Source of the DNA: Naganishia liquefaciens
Taxonomy: Eukaryota; Basidiomycota; Tremellomycetes; Filobasidiales; Filobasidiaceae
NCBI GenBank assembly: GCA_013423385.1
Contig: BLZA01000040.1
Location: 496,001-560,000, forward strand
DNA length: 64,000 bases
Direction: 5' to 3'
In this document: one piece after another, positions 37,279 to 48,201 of the stretch
Layout: every line of letters starts with the position of its first letter
How positions within the stretch are numbered: position 1 is the stretch's first letter
Notes under the pieces: model-generated
What the model saw: only the letters and a program-made list of their open reading frames with translations
Databases searched by the model: none
Told to the model about the DNA's origin: nothing
Translations under genes and position numbers: made by a program

Positions 37279-38767
37279 TCATTGTCCGACGGCCTTTGAC
37301 GTGGGTTTGCGTGACATTGCCTTGTCCTCCAGCCCTTGACCCCAAACCACTTCCACCAAGCGCGGCCGCAACCCTGTCAGTCGCGCCCAGACACCTTTCC
37401 AGATCGTCGATTGAACCGCGAATTCGCCAACGAGCGTTTGATAGTCTCGGTATTCGGGGTACTGAACGATCTGAGAGTCAGTCGCGTTTCTGGAAGCGTG
37501 GAATCGGGCATACCTTTGCGGAACTCAGACTCTCGGTAAACCAGGTAGAGGAGACGAAGAGCATGCTCATCTGTGAAAGGCGTCAGTATAGAGATAGCCA
37601 CATGATCATCCACGTACAGCAAGAGCGGTATAGAGTGGATTCATCAAGACCATCCAACGCGCCTTGGTAAGCTCGCTAGGACGGCCACTGAGCAGAGGAA
37701 ACAAGCTCTGCAGCAGCCACATGACCTGTTCACAGGCAAAGTTTGGGTGGCGCGACCAACGGAAAAGACCTCGGGTGAGGAATCCGCGTTTGATATCACG
37801 GGGTGTCCATTCAATGCGCGATGAGCCGTGCTGCCAGACTTTATGTTTCTGGATTGCTTGGTTGTCGGGAGGGGAGGCTTTCAGGGCGTGCTTGTATGTC
37901 TGATACGAGTATTGTTGATTGTCGGAAATCCATTGCAGGTAGATTGTCAAAACCGACAGACAGGCAAGCGCGATATCGGAGAGGTGAAGACCCAACGGAA
38001 GGGCGAGCAGGCTGGCCTTGTGTTCGTTGGCCGGTGTGACGAGCGCATTGTGAAGCGGAAGCGCCATGGCAAGGAGCAGTATCGATTGCGCACCAGCTAT
38101 AGGCAAAGCGTGAGCAACTATAGGCAAATTCTTGCGGTCTTGACTGACAAACGAAGAAGAAGGAGAATAATTGGAAGAACCATGCGGGCACCATCTTTCG
38201 CCATTGGGTGTACCGGTAATCTTCCTCGTTACTACAAAGCTTCAGTATACCGTGTACTTGAAAAACTGAAGCACTCACAAGCTATACAGACCCCTTCTTG
38301 CTGTATGGTATGTGAGTCGTACGCACCAGAGTACCTGAAGAGAGAATCAGCAGCTACCCCGCTTGCACACGACCGGGACTTGCCTGCATGGCAACCATCA
38401 ACCATACGCGTGGAAGGTTGTGCACGAATGCGGAACCATGCTCATTGAGAAGCGGGAACAGCGCAAAGTGAAGGGAGTAGATGACCGGGAAAGTCGTCCA
38501 CATCCTGTCGACCTGACTGACGTTGCGCGTGAGAACGCTCATCACGTAGGTTGCGATGATGACTGTTCCTAGGAGAGGAAGCACGGTATGAATCGGATCG
38601 GAGGCGGTCCGGTAGAAGTAGGCATAGCTTTGGTACCACGGAACATTGTTCTTCGGGTTGCGAAAATGCAGAGCGATTGCTTGAGGCGCCGTTTGTAGCG
38701 GGTGAGGAAGATACGGTGCAATTTGGGCAAACAGCGAAGCGGAGTGTTTGACGAGCGTCGACGCCAT
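37279..38767 (-). CDS. DUF1295 integral membrane protein (steroid 5-alpha-reductase-like fold)
   Basis: Substrate unknown. Exons: 38384-38767, 38279-38334, 38149-38231, 37618-38096, 37514-37570, 37279-37470; 416 aa. About six hydrophobic segments. Family motifs: VSQVDRMWTTFPVIYSLHFAL, VLWCVRLTYH, NEEDYRYTQWRKM, ISDNQQYSYQ, TRGLFRWSRHPNFACEQVMW and VSSTWFTESLSS..QYPEYRDYQTLVG. The SRHPNFACEQ block is the reductase-like signature of DUF1295. Intron 1 (38335-38383) is GC-AG. Exon 5 codes for only 19 residues, bounded by two phase-0 introns. The C-terminus is a charged cytosolic tail. Divergent from the MFS gene to its right. Confidence 0.88.
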
Positions 38768-39696
38768 TGTATACGGCTACACGGGCAAGTGACCGTCCTT
38801 GAGATGCAGAATAGAAATTCCAAGTCTCGCGATGTACAACGGGGGTACTGTGAAAGTAGCGGTTGTCTCCCCTTTGGTCAGAAGACAAGTCTTCGTCCAG
38901 TAGTGTCTCACCTATCCGATCGATCGACTTGACGTCATACAGACTTTCACTCATTGATGCGACTCTGCTTGTCTCTGTACTTTAGAGGACTTGTACTCAT
39001 TCTCTCATTCTCACCACCGCAAGTCGAGACGGTCTCCTAGTGCTGCCATGATCGTGTGTATTCTCCAAAGCTGCTCACACGCTACCCCTTTCATTTCTAC
39101 CAGATCCATTTTTCGGGATTCAGTGCATGTCTGCGGAAGTATCCTCGGCGGCCGCTTCTTCAGGTCAGCTTTCAGGTCCCAGGTGCGATCTCGGGCGCTA
39201 GGACTCCGCGTATCAAATAGCCGATGTACCTCACCAGCTTCTGCCAGTCTTCCCGCCTTGCCCCACATGCCCCGGATTCTTTGCTGATTAGGCCAAGGGA
39301 ATATCAAACTTGCTCGCACGTCTTTGAGGATGTCGTCAGATGCCCGTCTATCGCCTTTCCCTGGCTGGGCACTTTATGGCTTTTTCGGTTTCTGTAATTG
39401 GTGTCGTTATTGCATTCGCATTTTATTTACCCGACTTGCGTCTTTCAGTGACGACACTCAAACTCTCTTGCTGATTCATCGACGGGTTCGAGGCATTTGA
39501 TACAGGCGGCAGAGGCGCTATAAGTTCTGCATGCTAAAGATCCTTCCATACGGCTCGTCAACAAACGTGGGATCCATCAAAACACGACTTCTGGGTGAAA
39601 GACTGAGATCTGCAGTAGATCAGGGACTTGGACATTGACCAAGAGCACCAGGCGTTGTTTCGACACAGGCATTCGGTGTATACTGCTTCAGACACG
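38768..39696. other. Divergent promoter region, DUF1295 gene and MFS transporter
   Basis: 929 bp with no recognised gene or repeat. Moderately AT-rich near 39360-39430. Confidence 0.5.
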
Positions 39697-42236
39697 ATGG
39701 GCAAGCCAACGTTTGCACACGAACACGAAGAAAACGACGGACTCCACGCCACTCTCCACCCGGCGGAAGACAAGGATGCCTATGATGACGCTGTTCTGGA
39801 CAAGACAAACTCAGCGTCCTTGACGGACTACATTCCCGTCGGACGTGAAGCGCTCGCAGACAAGGTGGCACCTAGTGATGCGTACGAGGGCAAACATCTA
39901 TGGGACCCTGAGGCAACATGGACCAAGGGTGAAGAACGCAAACTGGTTCGAAAGATTGATTTCTGGTTGCTCAGGTGAGTGCCTCCAGGCTTAAAATAGG
40001 GGATCTTATTCACTGGGTCCAATAGTGTTGTCTGTATCATGTGTAAGAGGAGATCTGTTGTCAAGTGGCTCTCATCCTGAAGTTTCTCGAAGTTATCGGT
40101 CTCCAACTCGACCGAGGCAACTTGGGAAATGCTGCGACGGATAATCTTATGAACGATATTGGTATCACCCAGAATGAGTATAACAACGGTTCAACGTAAG
40201 TCTGGCGGACATACGTCACGCAACGATATTGATTTTCTGCAAAAGAATCCAGCTCGTTTGCTTTATGGCCGCCGAGGTAAGCATTCGTTCGAGCAGATTT
40301 GCGGCGATGCACCGATACTAATGGCGAATCATAGTTTCCATCACAAATGATCCTCTCAAGAGTTGGATTTCAGCGATGGCTGCCATTTCTGATGTGGGTC
40401 AATCTTCCCCTGATATATAGATAGCTCTTACTCAGACCGTTCATCCTTCAGGTTTGCTTGGGGAGCGGTTTCATTGTTCCAAGTGAGGCATTGCCCAGAG
40501 TCTTTCCCCTAGTGCAATGTGGCGCTCATGATTCCTCTCTTTAGGCTTTTATGAAGAACAAGACCGAGTTTTATATCACTCGAGCGCTGATCGGCCTTTG
40601 TGAGGGAGGGTGAGTGCATCTTGCAGGGTGGTCACACAGATCTATTGGATTTACGACTTTGCCACAGCTTCATCCCTGGAGCTGTCCTTTACACTTCTTT
40701 CTTCTATAAAACCGGGGAATTGGCGATCCGACTGTCGCTCTTCTGGTACGTCATTCGTTCGTCTGGAGCTAGCTAGGGCTGACTTCGTCACAGGTCGAGC
40801 TTGAACCTCGCTCGAGTATTCTCGAACCTTCTGGCCGCGGCTATCCTGCCCATGCGTGGCGTCGCAGGCAAAACCGGCTGGTTCTGGTTGTTCACCATCG
40901 AGGTATGTATCTGAAGATTCTGTATGGTCAGTGAGGCTTACTGGCATTGATAGGGACTTCTTACGTGTGTCGTCGCTATCTTCTCATACTTGTGGTTGCC
41001 TGTTAGCCCGGTCGATACCAAGACCTTCATCGTTCGTAAAGGCTGGTTCTCTGAGCGAGAGGAGATTATCGCCGTCAACGTAGGTCCAGCCGCATTTTCT
41101 GTGATACCTTGCTTACACCTTGCCGGCAGCGAATCCTCCGGGACGACCCAGCCAAGGGCTTGTCATCCGTCAAAAACGCCATCAAGTGGAAAGATATCAA
41201 GGAAGCCTGGACTGATCCAGCTCTCTGGGGTCTTGTCTTTATCGGTTTGATCGCGTACATTCCGCAGAACCCAGGTAGGCAGCCGTATGTGCTGAAGGCA
41301 TCGGGGAGACTGATCTCGTCACTACTTCCAGTTCAAGCCTACTTGAACTTGAGTTTGAAGCGAATGGGTTACACCACTTTCCAATCCAACATGCTGGGAA
41401 TCCCAAGTGCGGTATTGCAGATCATCAGTGAGTCAGCTCTTTTGTCTACAAAGAGGATGACTGAGATGTCCCCCCCCCGCGCCCCCGTCCCCGTAGCCAT
41501 GTTGCTGCTCAGCTACTCATCCGACTACTTCAAGGAAAGAACCTGGCAAGTTTGCGATCGCCTTTCCTTTGACCCAGATACTAATCTCAAGTCTTTTGTC
41601 AACAGGCACTGTTTCTTCGGTGAAGCTTGGTCTCTTCCTTGCTTGATCGCGCTATTGGCCATCCCCGACGGAGGACGGGAATGGGGCCGATTCGCGTTGA
41701 TCACTTTGATTGCCGGCTGTGAGTATCACTAACGTGACCCGGAGTCCATGTTGACGATCATTCTCTAGACCCATACTTCCATCCCATCATGACCTCTTGG
41801 ATCAGTGAAAACTCGTTCTCGGTCAAGAAGCGATCCATTAGCGTTGCCACGTATAACATTGTAGTACAGTGGGGCGCGATTGTCGGTAAGTTTCTAGTCT
41901 ATCTGCGTGCTTCAAGAGCTGACGATGTGTTCCCTCCAGGGAGTCAAATCTACCGCAAGGACGATGTGCCTTATTGTGAGCTTCCTGCATACCGCGTTTT
42001 CCGACCTCTTGCTGACAAACTTTTCAGACCACCGAGGCAACAAGATTCTGATTTCCCTCTGCTTGGCTACCCTTGCCGCATACGTGCTAAACTGGATGTG
42101 GATCGGACATCTCAACAAGAAGAAGTCCCGTGTCTGGGAGGCCATGTCAGCAGAGGAACGCTTCGCATACCAGGATGACCAAAAGGCTAGGGAAGCGGAT
42201 GGAAACAGGAGACTCGACTTCAGGTTCAGTAGGTAG
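39697..42236 (+). CDS. MFS transporter, DAL5/anion:cation symporter family
   Basis: Plasma-membrane symporter of the family that carries allantoate, nicotinate, cysteine or sulfonates. Seventeen exons: 39697-39974, 40026-40042, 40093-40195, 40246-40276, 40335-40393, 40452-40482, 40545-40609, 40668-40745, 40794-40902, 40954-41079, 41130-41274, 41332-41427, 41497-41545, 41606-41718, 41769-41885, 41940-41975, 42028-42236; 553 aa. Signatures: LVRKIDFWLL, IGLQLDRGNLGNA, TRALIGLCEGGFIPGAVLY, RLSLFWSSLNLAR and WFSEREEIIAVNRILRDDPAKG. Long acidic N-terminus, charged C-terminus. Exon 2 is 17 nt. Intron 41546-41605 is GC-AG. The substrate is not readable from sequence; its position near a TauD-type enzyme hints at sulfur compounds. 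Confidence 0.9.
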
Positions 42237-42786
42237 TCTGGTATCGCAGTCCTTTTTGTAGTGTAACCAAGCCAGATCGGCGCCGGGAACCAAGGTGGTC
42301 CTTATGGGGCTCTTATGTACTGGGTGTATTTACCATCTATGAGACACTTCCATTGGCCAGTCAATTGTACACTGAATCTACCAGGAGCTTGCGAATCAAG
42401 TTGATCCAAGGAGCTTGTTGATCCGTGTTGACCCAGTGTGATAGCTGCATGCATATGAGCGTTCGATCGTGAGAGCCTCGGTAGTCGCATCAGTGGCTGG
42501 AGTAAGCGGGCTCCTGGTGTCAGCTTGAGGTCAATACGAGGCTTGGATGCTGTGAGATAGTTGTGAGGCGTGAGGATCACAACGAGAACGGGGCGCGCCT
42601 GTGAAAGTCATGCCAAAGAATTGCGGAAGCAATCATCGCCGTAGTGTTCACTGATCATCTATCCTCGAGCCAACTGTCTCAGCCGCGAGCAATCCGATAT
42701 TGTTTTGTGTTCGACTCGGCGGCGGCAATCCGCTCGGTTCACAAGTATCAGCGACAGACCCTACACCCAGCATCAGCACAGACGGC
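42237..42786. other. Intergenic, upstream of the BRCT gene
   Basis: Tandem plus-strand genes flank it. No repeat or second gene seen. Confidence 0.5.
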
Positions 42787-45108
42787 ATGTCGGACCACCG
42801 AGTTACGCAGACAGGAAGGCAAGCTCCAGAAGCTGAACCCGCTGTTCCGCTCCCGAGTCGTTACCTAACGAGGTCTGCCACGCGAAGAGGAACAGCGAAT
42901 ATATCCCACATTCTGCAGAGAGCACCTGCCACAACTCGACCATCAAGAACGACCAAGGCTTCTATAAGTTTGTCAGCCACCGCAACGGCCCCATCGAAGA
43001 CCCGGACACCCTTTATCGAGGCGTTGAACCGCGTTGCAGACTCACACGATACAGTCAATGCCGAGCCTTCATCCAGCAAGCAAGGCCGTACAACTGGGCA
43101 TAGGCCTGCCAATCACTTGGAACCTCATCACGACGATTTCAGCCAGATTTCATCTCCGGCCAAGCCCCTGCCGGTCAATAGGAAGCGTCCAAGCAATGGG
43201 ACGCTTTCTAGCCCCAGGGGGATCGAGAACTCGCCAAACAGTAGGCCGCGCAAAGTAGCCAGGATGCCGCGTATTGTTGGTTTGGGGCCCTCACCACTCA
43301 AATCTCTCGTCAGGTATCAGCAGCCGGCCATCAGGTCCGACGCCTTGTCCGGACCGCAGGTTACTAAAGGCGAGGCAAGCACTGTGCCTGTTATACCGTT
43401 TACACAGACCGCAACACAGGCAAGAGACAACAGCGTTTCAGGCTCCACCGTCGATAGTAAGCCGAAGTTCTTCTCCCCAGCAAAGGTGCCTGTCGGATCC
43501 CAGACGCCATTCCGGTACGGTACGAATCGGATATTAGACGTCCCCCTTTCGGCGGTCAAGAAGGGCGGACGCTGGTCGCTGGCATCAGATTTGTCGGACG
43601 ACTCGCTTTTGCTCGCTGCGTCTCCAAAGAAGCCAGTCGACCGTCCAAAGACATCACATTCGAGCATGTCAATCAACCCATCAGGCAAAAAGACTGAGGA
43701 GGGTCGTCATGCGCTGAATGAAACGGCGAAAAACCTGGAACTAGTGTTCTTGGAAGAGGATTCGCCAGATGGCATACCACCCGATTCAAGAAATGTTCTT
43801 CAGCCAAAGATGCCTCCCTCCACCGGAACGCTTGCCAAGTATACACTCGAAAAATCACGCAAAGCAGTGCCGCAGAAAACATCGGCGGCTCGGATCGTAC
43901 ATCGTGCGCAAAAATCATTGTCACTTCCGCGGACCACTTCGTCGTACGCGAATCCGACAAGATCCTCTATGAACGCTGCCGCTATCACCGCGGCATCAAT
44001 CGACGCACGTACGTCTTTGAAGAATGCTATCAAGGAGCCATCCCGAAAGCCATTCTTGACTCCAGCAACCGAGATCTCGGCGCCGTCGCCAACAGTATTT
44101 GCACGCCCTTGTGGGATCCAGTCCAGAACATCGACAATTCCCCCAAGTACGCATCAACCGGTCTCGCCAAAACCTTGTTCCGCTACATCAAACCCTTCAC
44201 AGCAATCCCCAGCAAAGAGTCCCGTAAAACCCGGGTCATACATACCGATCAGCCCGATTCGAGAGCGGAACGCGAATATCCCGAGCGGGGTCCACAGATC
44301 TACTATTCAAAGCGACGCTATCGGACTGGGACGACCGGCACCCGTCGTCAATAACGCTCGTCGAAAGAGCCTGACCATGGAAACGTCGAAATCGCTCTAT
44401 GGCTTGAGCGCAGCTCTGGCAAAGTTGACCGTAAAGCGACCTAGTCTGGAAGGCAGGCCTCCAGATGCGGAATCCTCGAAGCCCAAAAGCCGGCAAATCA
44501 AGTCAGATGACGCATCTCAGCAGGCGAGTACCCAGCCTACGAAGCCCGTGGCCATCAGTCGGATACCGAAGAGCACCAGCATGCACGGGAGAAGCTCTCT
44601 GACCGGTCTAGGTAGGGGATCTCTCGACGTGAAGGCAGGGTCACTAGGTGAAAGCGTCGCGTCGAGTCTAAAAGACACTCGCCCCATACATCCGGGACGG
44701 AGCGAGACAATTCTCAAAGGCGTCATCGCTTTCGTTGATGTTAGAACGGCCGAAGGTGACGATACTTCGGCTGTATTTGCAGAGATGCTTCGTTCGTGCG
44801 GAGCGAGGGTTCGTGAGGCGGGACTCATGACCGCGCATATCACTGACCTTCCTAATCACCAGGTGTTGACGAAACCGACAGAAAGCTGCACACATATCAT
44901 CTTCAAATCTGGCAAGATCTCCACCCTCATCTGGTGGAGAAAGCAGCCGGAGCCGAAACCGCACATGGTTGGAATTGGGTGGGTCACAAAATGTAGAGAT
45001 TCGGGGGAACGAGTCGGGGAGACCGGCTTCAACGTCGATGTTGCTGCTCAGGCGGTGTTTCAGAAGGCAGGTCGAGATCGACGAAACGGCGAGAAGATAA
45101 ATGACTGA
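42787..45108 (+). CDS. BRCT-domain nuclear protein (microcephalin-like C-terminus)
   Basis: Probably a chromatin or DNA-damage adaptor. Single exon, 773 aa, the only long intronless gene here; the ATG at 42787 is the first true ATG of the frame. Residues 1 to about 640 are Ser/Pro/Lys-rich, disordered and basic (RYLTRSATRRGT, RPRKVARMPRIVG, PLSAVKKGGRWSLASD). The only folded part is a BRCT near residues 645-760: LKGVIAFVDVRTAEGDD, FAEMLRSCGARV, CTHIIFKSGK..TLIWW and HMVGIGWVTKCRDSGERVGETGF. The DVRT opening and W-V-x-x-C segment resemble microcephalin and fungal relatives. Convergent with the purine gene. Confidence 0.8.
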   Translation: MSDHRVTQTGRQAPEAEPAVPLPSRYLTRSATRRGTANISHILQRAPATTRPSRTTKASISLSATATAPSKTRTPFIEALNRVADSHDTVNAEPSSSKQGRTTGHRPANHLEPHHDDFSQISSPAKPLPVNRKRPSNGTLSSPRGIENSPNSRPRKVARMPRIVGLGPSPLKSLVRYQQPAIRSDALSGPQVTKGEASTVPVIPFTQTATQARDNSVSGSTVDSKPKFFSPAKVPVGSQTPFRYGTNRILDVPLSAVKKGGRWSLASDLSDDSLLLAASPKKPVDRPKTSHSSMSINPSGKKTEEGRHALNETAKNLELVFLEEDSPDGIPPDSRNVLQPKMPPSTGTLAKYTLEKSRKAVPQKTSAARIVHRAQKSLSLPRTTSSYANPTRSSMNAAAITAASIDARTSLKNAIKEPSRKPFLTPATEISAPSPTVFARPCGIQSRTSTIPPSTHQPVSPKPCSATSNPSQQSPAKSPVKPGSYIPISPIRERNANIPSGVHRSTIQSDAIGLGRPAPVVNNARRKSLTMETSKSLYGLSAALAKLTVKRPSLEGRPPDAESSKPKSRQIKSDDASQQASTQPTKPVAISRIPKSTSMHGRSSLTGLGRGSLDVKAGSLGESVASSLKDTRPIHPGRSETILKGVIAFVDVRTAEGDDTSAVFAEMLRSCGARVREAGLMTAHITDLPNHQVLTKPTESCTHIIFKSGKISTLIWWRKQPEPKPHMVGIGWVTKCRDSGERVGETGFNVDVAAQAVFQKAGRDRRNGEKIND

Positions 45109-45514
45109 CGCATAACCTCAGAGGCGCAAGTCTATGGAACCAAGGCAATTGCATGCACTCATGGGCACTTCGCTTGAGTCTATTGGTAAGACATCGCGCT
45201 CGGCAGTGGCAACACATCGCTGACTCTGAGACGCCGCAGGATCGGCGACTGGGTCTTCGAATCATCCCAATGAGACACCTGCTCGCCGAATGTCGATGCA
45301 CTTTGGGCAAATTTAGCGCTGTAAATAGTTCATGCACTTGTGCCTTGACCCAATCATTGATCATTGGATTGAAATGCAAGGGACTTCTTGACAATTGGGC
45401 TGGATATCGTGTCATGATGGCATAGTTGATTGCCCTGTTGTCACGTCCCCGTGACATTTTTGGCTCATTCTGCAGACGTTGAGGATTATTCATACAACCG
45501 ACGGGGAAGAAGAC
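45109..45514. other. Intergenic, convergent 3' ends
   Basis: Holds the 3' ends of the BRCT and ADE16/17-type genes. A stretch at 45170-45270 superficially resembles tRNA boxes but does not fold (see rejected). Confidence 0.5.
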
Positions 45515-47664
45515 TTAGTGGTGGAACTAGTAAAGGACAAAGTCAGACCCGGTACGACCAATCGAGCCTATCAGGACTTACGAGACGCAAGTTGGTGTGG
45601 GCGAAGACGATGCCGTAGTTGTCGGCGGTCTTGATGCACTCGGCGTCCATGATGGAACCGCCCGGCGCGGCCAGGTACTGGACACCGCTCTTTCGAGCTC
45701 GGTGGACATTGTCCGGGAAGGGGAAAAAGGCGTCCGATGCACAAGCAACACCCTTGAGTTGTGCCATGAACGAGTCCCGTTCCTCTTTGCTCAGAGGCGC
45801 GGGAGCTTCGTCGAACAAGCTTTCCCATTGAGCGCGCTCCGAAGGGTCAGCCTCGAACACCTGACCAGTAACGAACAAGTCGATGGCGTTGGCCTTGTCG
45901 GCTCGCTTGGTGCCCTTCTTGAAGGGCAAAGCCAAGACACGCGGGTGGTGACGCAGCCACCAGTTGTCGGCCTTGTCTCCTGCCAATCGGGTGCAGTGGA
46001 TTCGGGACTGCTGACCAGCACCGAGACCGATGACGGCTCCGTTGAGTGCATAGCATACAGAGTTGGATTGAGTGTACTTGAGGGCCAAGGTCGCGACGGT
46101 CAAGTCGGTGATGGCTTGTTTGGTCAACTAGAGAGGGCGTCAATCGCCGTCGACGCACAGAAACGAACTACTTACCTCCTTGTTGGAGGTGACAATGTTC
46201 TGGAACAGCGATTCATCAATCTTGCAGTCGTTTCGTCGCTGTTGGAGCGAAATGCCGTAGACCTGACGGGTCTCGATGTCGGGTGGGACGTAAGTGGCGT
46301 CCATCTAACGAAAAAGTCAGATCTTGATCATCTCAACAAGGACGAAGCGCCTACCTGCAAAACACAGTACTTTCCGCCCTTCTTCTTTTGCAGGATATCC
46401 AGAGCTTCCTGGTCGTATCCGGGGGCAATCACACCATCAGAAACTTCTCGGTTGATGATCCTAGCGGTGACCGCGTCCACGGTGTGGGACAGGGCGATAA
46501 AGTCACCGAACGACGACATTCGGTCGGCGCCTCGAGCTCGGGCGTAGGCGGAAGCCAACGGCGTCAAGCTGTCCTTGATGTCGGCAACACCAAAGACTTG
46601 AGCTTCACGTTCATCCAGAGGAATACCGACGGCGGCGCCAGCGGGAGAGACGTGCTTGAAGGATGCGGCGGCAGGAAGAGCCGGAGTGAACGCCTCGGCG
46701 AGTTCCTTGACGAGTGCCCACGAATTGAGGGCGTCCAAGAGGTTGATGTAACCGGGAGAACCGGACAAGATGGTGATGGGCATTTCACCTTGCTCTACAA
46801 AGGCCTGGGCCGGCTTCTGGTGGGGGTTGGCGCCGTATCGAAGCGGCAGTCGCTGGTAGCCGACCCCGGCTCCGGCGATCATGTCCTTGTCCGAGTCAAT
46901 CGATGCGTACATCTTTCGGAAGTAGTCAGCAATGGCTTCGTCGTAGGACTTGGTGCTCTCAAACGCCTTGAGGGCCAATCCTCGCTTGGTAGCGTCGGAG
47001 ATGGCCTTGTTCTCCTTCCATTCACTCAAAATGACGTCGTAGTCGGAAGGGGATGAGATGATGGAGACACGTGCATGGTTCTTGGCGGCAGCTCGAAGGA
47101 GGGTCACGCCTCCAATGTCAATCTCCTCGATGGCGCCGGCAAGGGTGCAGTCGGGCTTCTGGGTTTGAAGTACGAAGGGGTAAAGGTTGCACACGACCAA
47201 GGTAATGGGCGAGATCTTGTTGGTTGCCAAGTCGGCCAAGTCGGATTCGATGTCCCTGGACAAGATACCTGAGCAAGATTTCAGCTATAAGATTCCTTGA
47301 TACTGAAACTCGACATACCACCGTGAACAGCAGGGTGAAGAGTCTTTACTCGTCCGCCCAACATCTCAGGAGCCTTGGTGATAGAGGAAACATCTCTGAG
47401 GTGGTAGATATCATGAGTCTTCATTCGTAGCACTGTGACAACGCTTCTGAAACTCACTCGATTTCCATACCAGCCTCTCGGATCTGTTTGGCAGTGCCGC
47501 CAGAGCCGAGGAGCCTGAAGCCGAGCTCCTTCAAGCCCTTGGCGAAGGGCAAGAGGCCGGTCTTGTCGTAGACAGATAGGAGAGCTATGAATCGATCGTC
47601 TTGAGCTCTAAATCTCGGGTGGCAGTGATTCGAATGACATACCGATGGGAGCCTGGGACGACAT
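45515..47664 (-). CDS. ADE16: Bifunctional AICAR transformylase / IMP cyclohydrolase
   Basis: Catalyses the last two steps of de novo purine synthesis, AICAR to FAICAR to IMP. Exons: 47643-47664, 47458-47584, 47319-47395, 46355-47268, 46176-46304, 45582-46127, 45515-45526; 608 aa. N-terminal cyclohydrolase: [43 protein letters not shown] and [16 protein letters not shown]-terminal transformylase: [14 protein letters not shown], the catalytic Lys-His pair in [21 protein letters not shown] and [13 protein letters not shown], ending AHTNLRLFHH as in animals. The last exon is 12 nt (Phe-His-His-stop), and the first is 22 nt. One enzyme would do the work of the yeast ADE16/ADE17 pair. Confidence 0.96.
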
Positions 47665-48201
47665 GTTGTATGTGTGGAAACAGAGATGTGGAGACCAGTC
47701 TCTACGACAATTGCCCTGCGAAGACGACTATGATATGGATCTTGCTTCACGACAACCGCACCGACATTCCCTGCGTCGTCTGTCAATCGTTCCCACATTT
47801 TGCATCCGCATCCGGCCCATTTTTTCGAGATTTCCTTAGCGCGCAGAGCCATTCGAGATTTCGGGTTAGAAGGGGATTGTTTGGATAAATGGCTGCAGTT
47901 GGCGGAGCCAGTGGCGAGGGTTGTAGCCTGAGTAGATTCGTGTATAGATGGGTGGCCGATCTAAGCGATCCACACAAGTAGCCGTTCAGCACCCTGTCGA
48001 CGAATCGGATGGACCGTGTTTTCCTCTTTCGCCAGCATAGACAGCTGCATAGATTTTGAGATCCAGCTTTCGCTTGTGGAATTCCCAGATTGTGGGACTG
48101 AGGATGAGCGAAAGGAAAGGTGATACGAATGGTCAGGTCAATAAATGGATACATGGGATCGTGTCGCTTAGAGTTTACAAGGTTGGCTTGCGAATCATCG
48201 C
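47665..48201. other. Upstream region of ADE16/17-type gene
   Basis: Tandem minus-strand neighbours. Contains a direct repeat TTCGAGATTTC (near 47823 and 47852). No gene seen. Confidence 0.5.

Noticed and set aside
40043-40065. A 23-nt intron in the DAL5-family transporter
   Set aside because: Too short; a 50-nt intron ending at 40092 joins CIM to IGLQLDRGN in frame and matches the family.
45153-45290. tRNA-like A-box and B-box text (TATTGGTAAGAC and CTTCGAATC)
   Set aside because: No acceptor stem can be formed and the T-arm does not pair as 5 bp around a 7-nt loop; likely chance.
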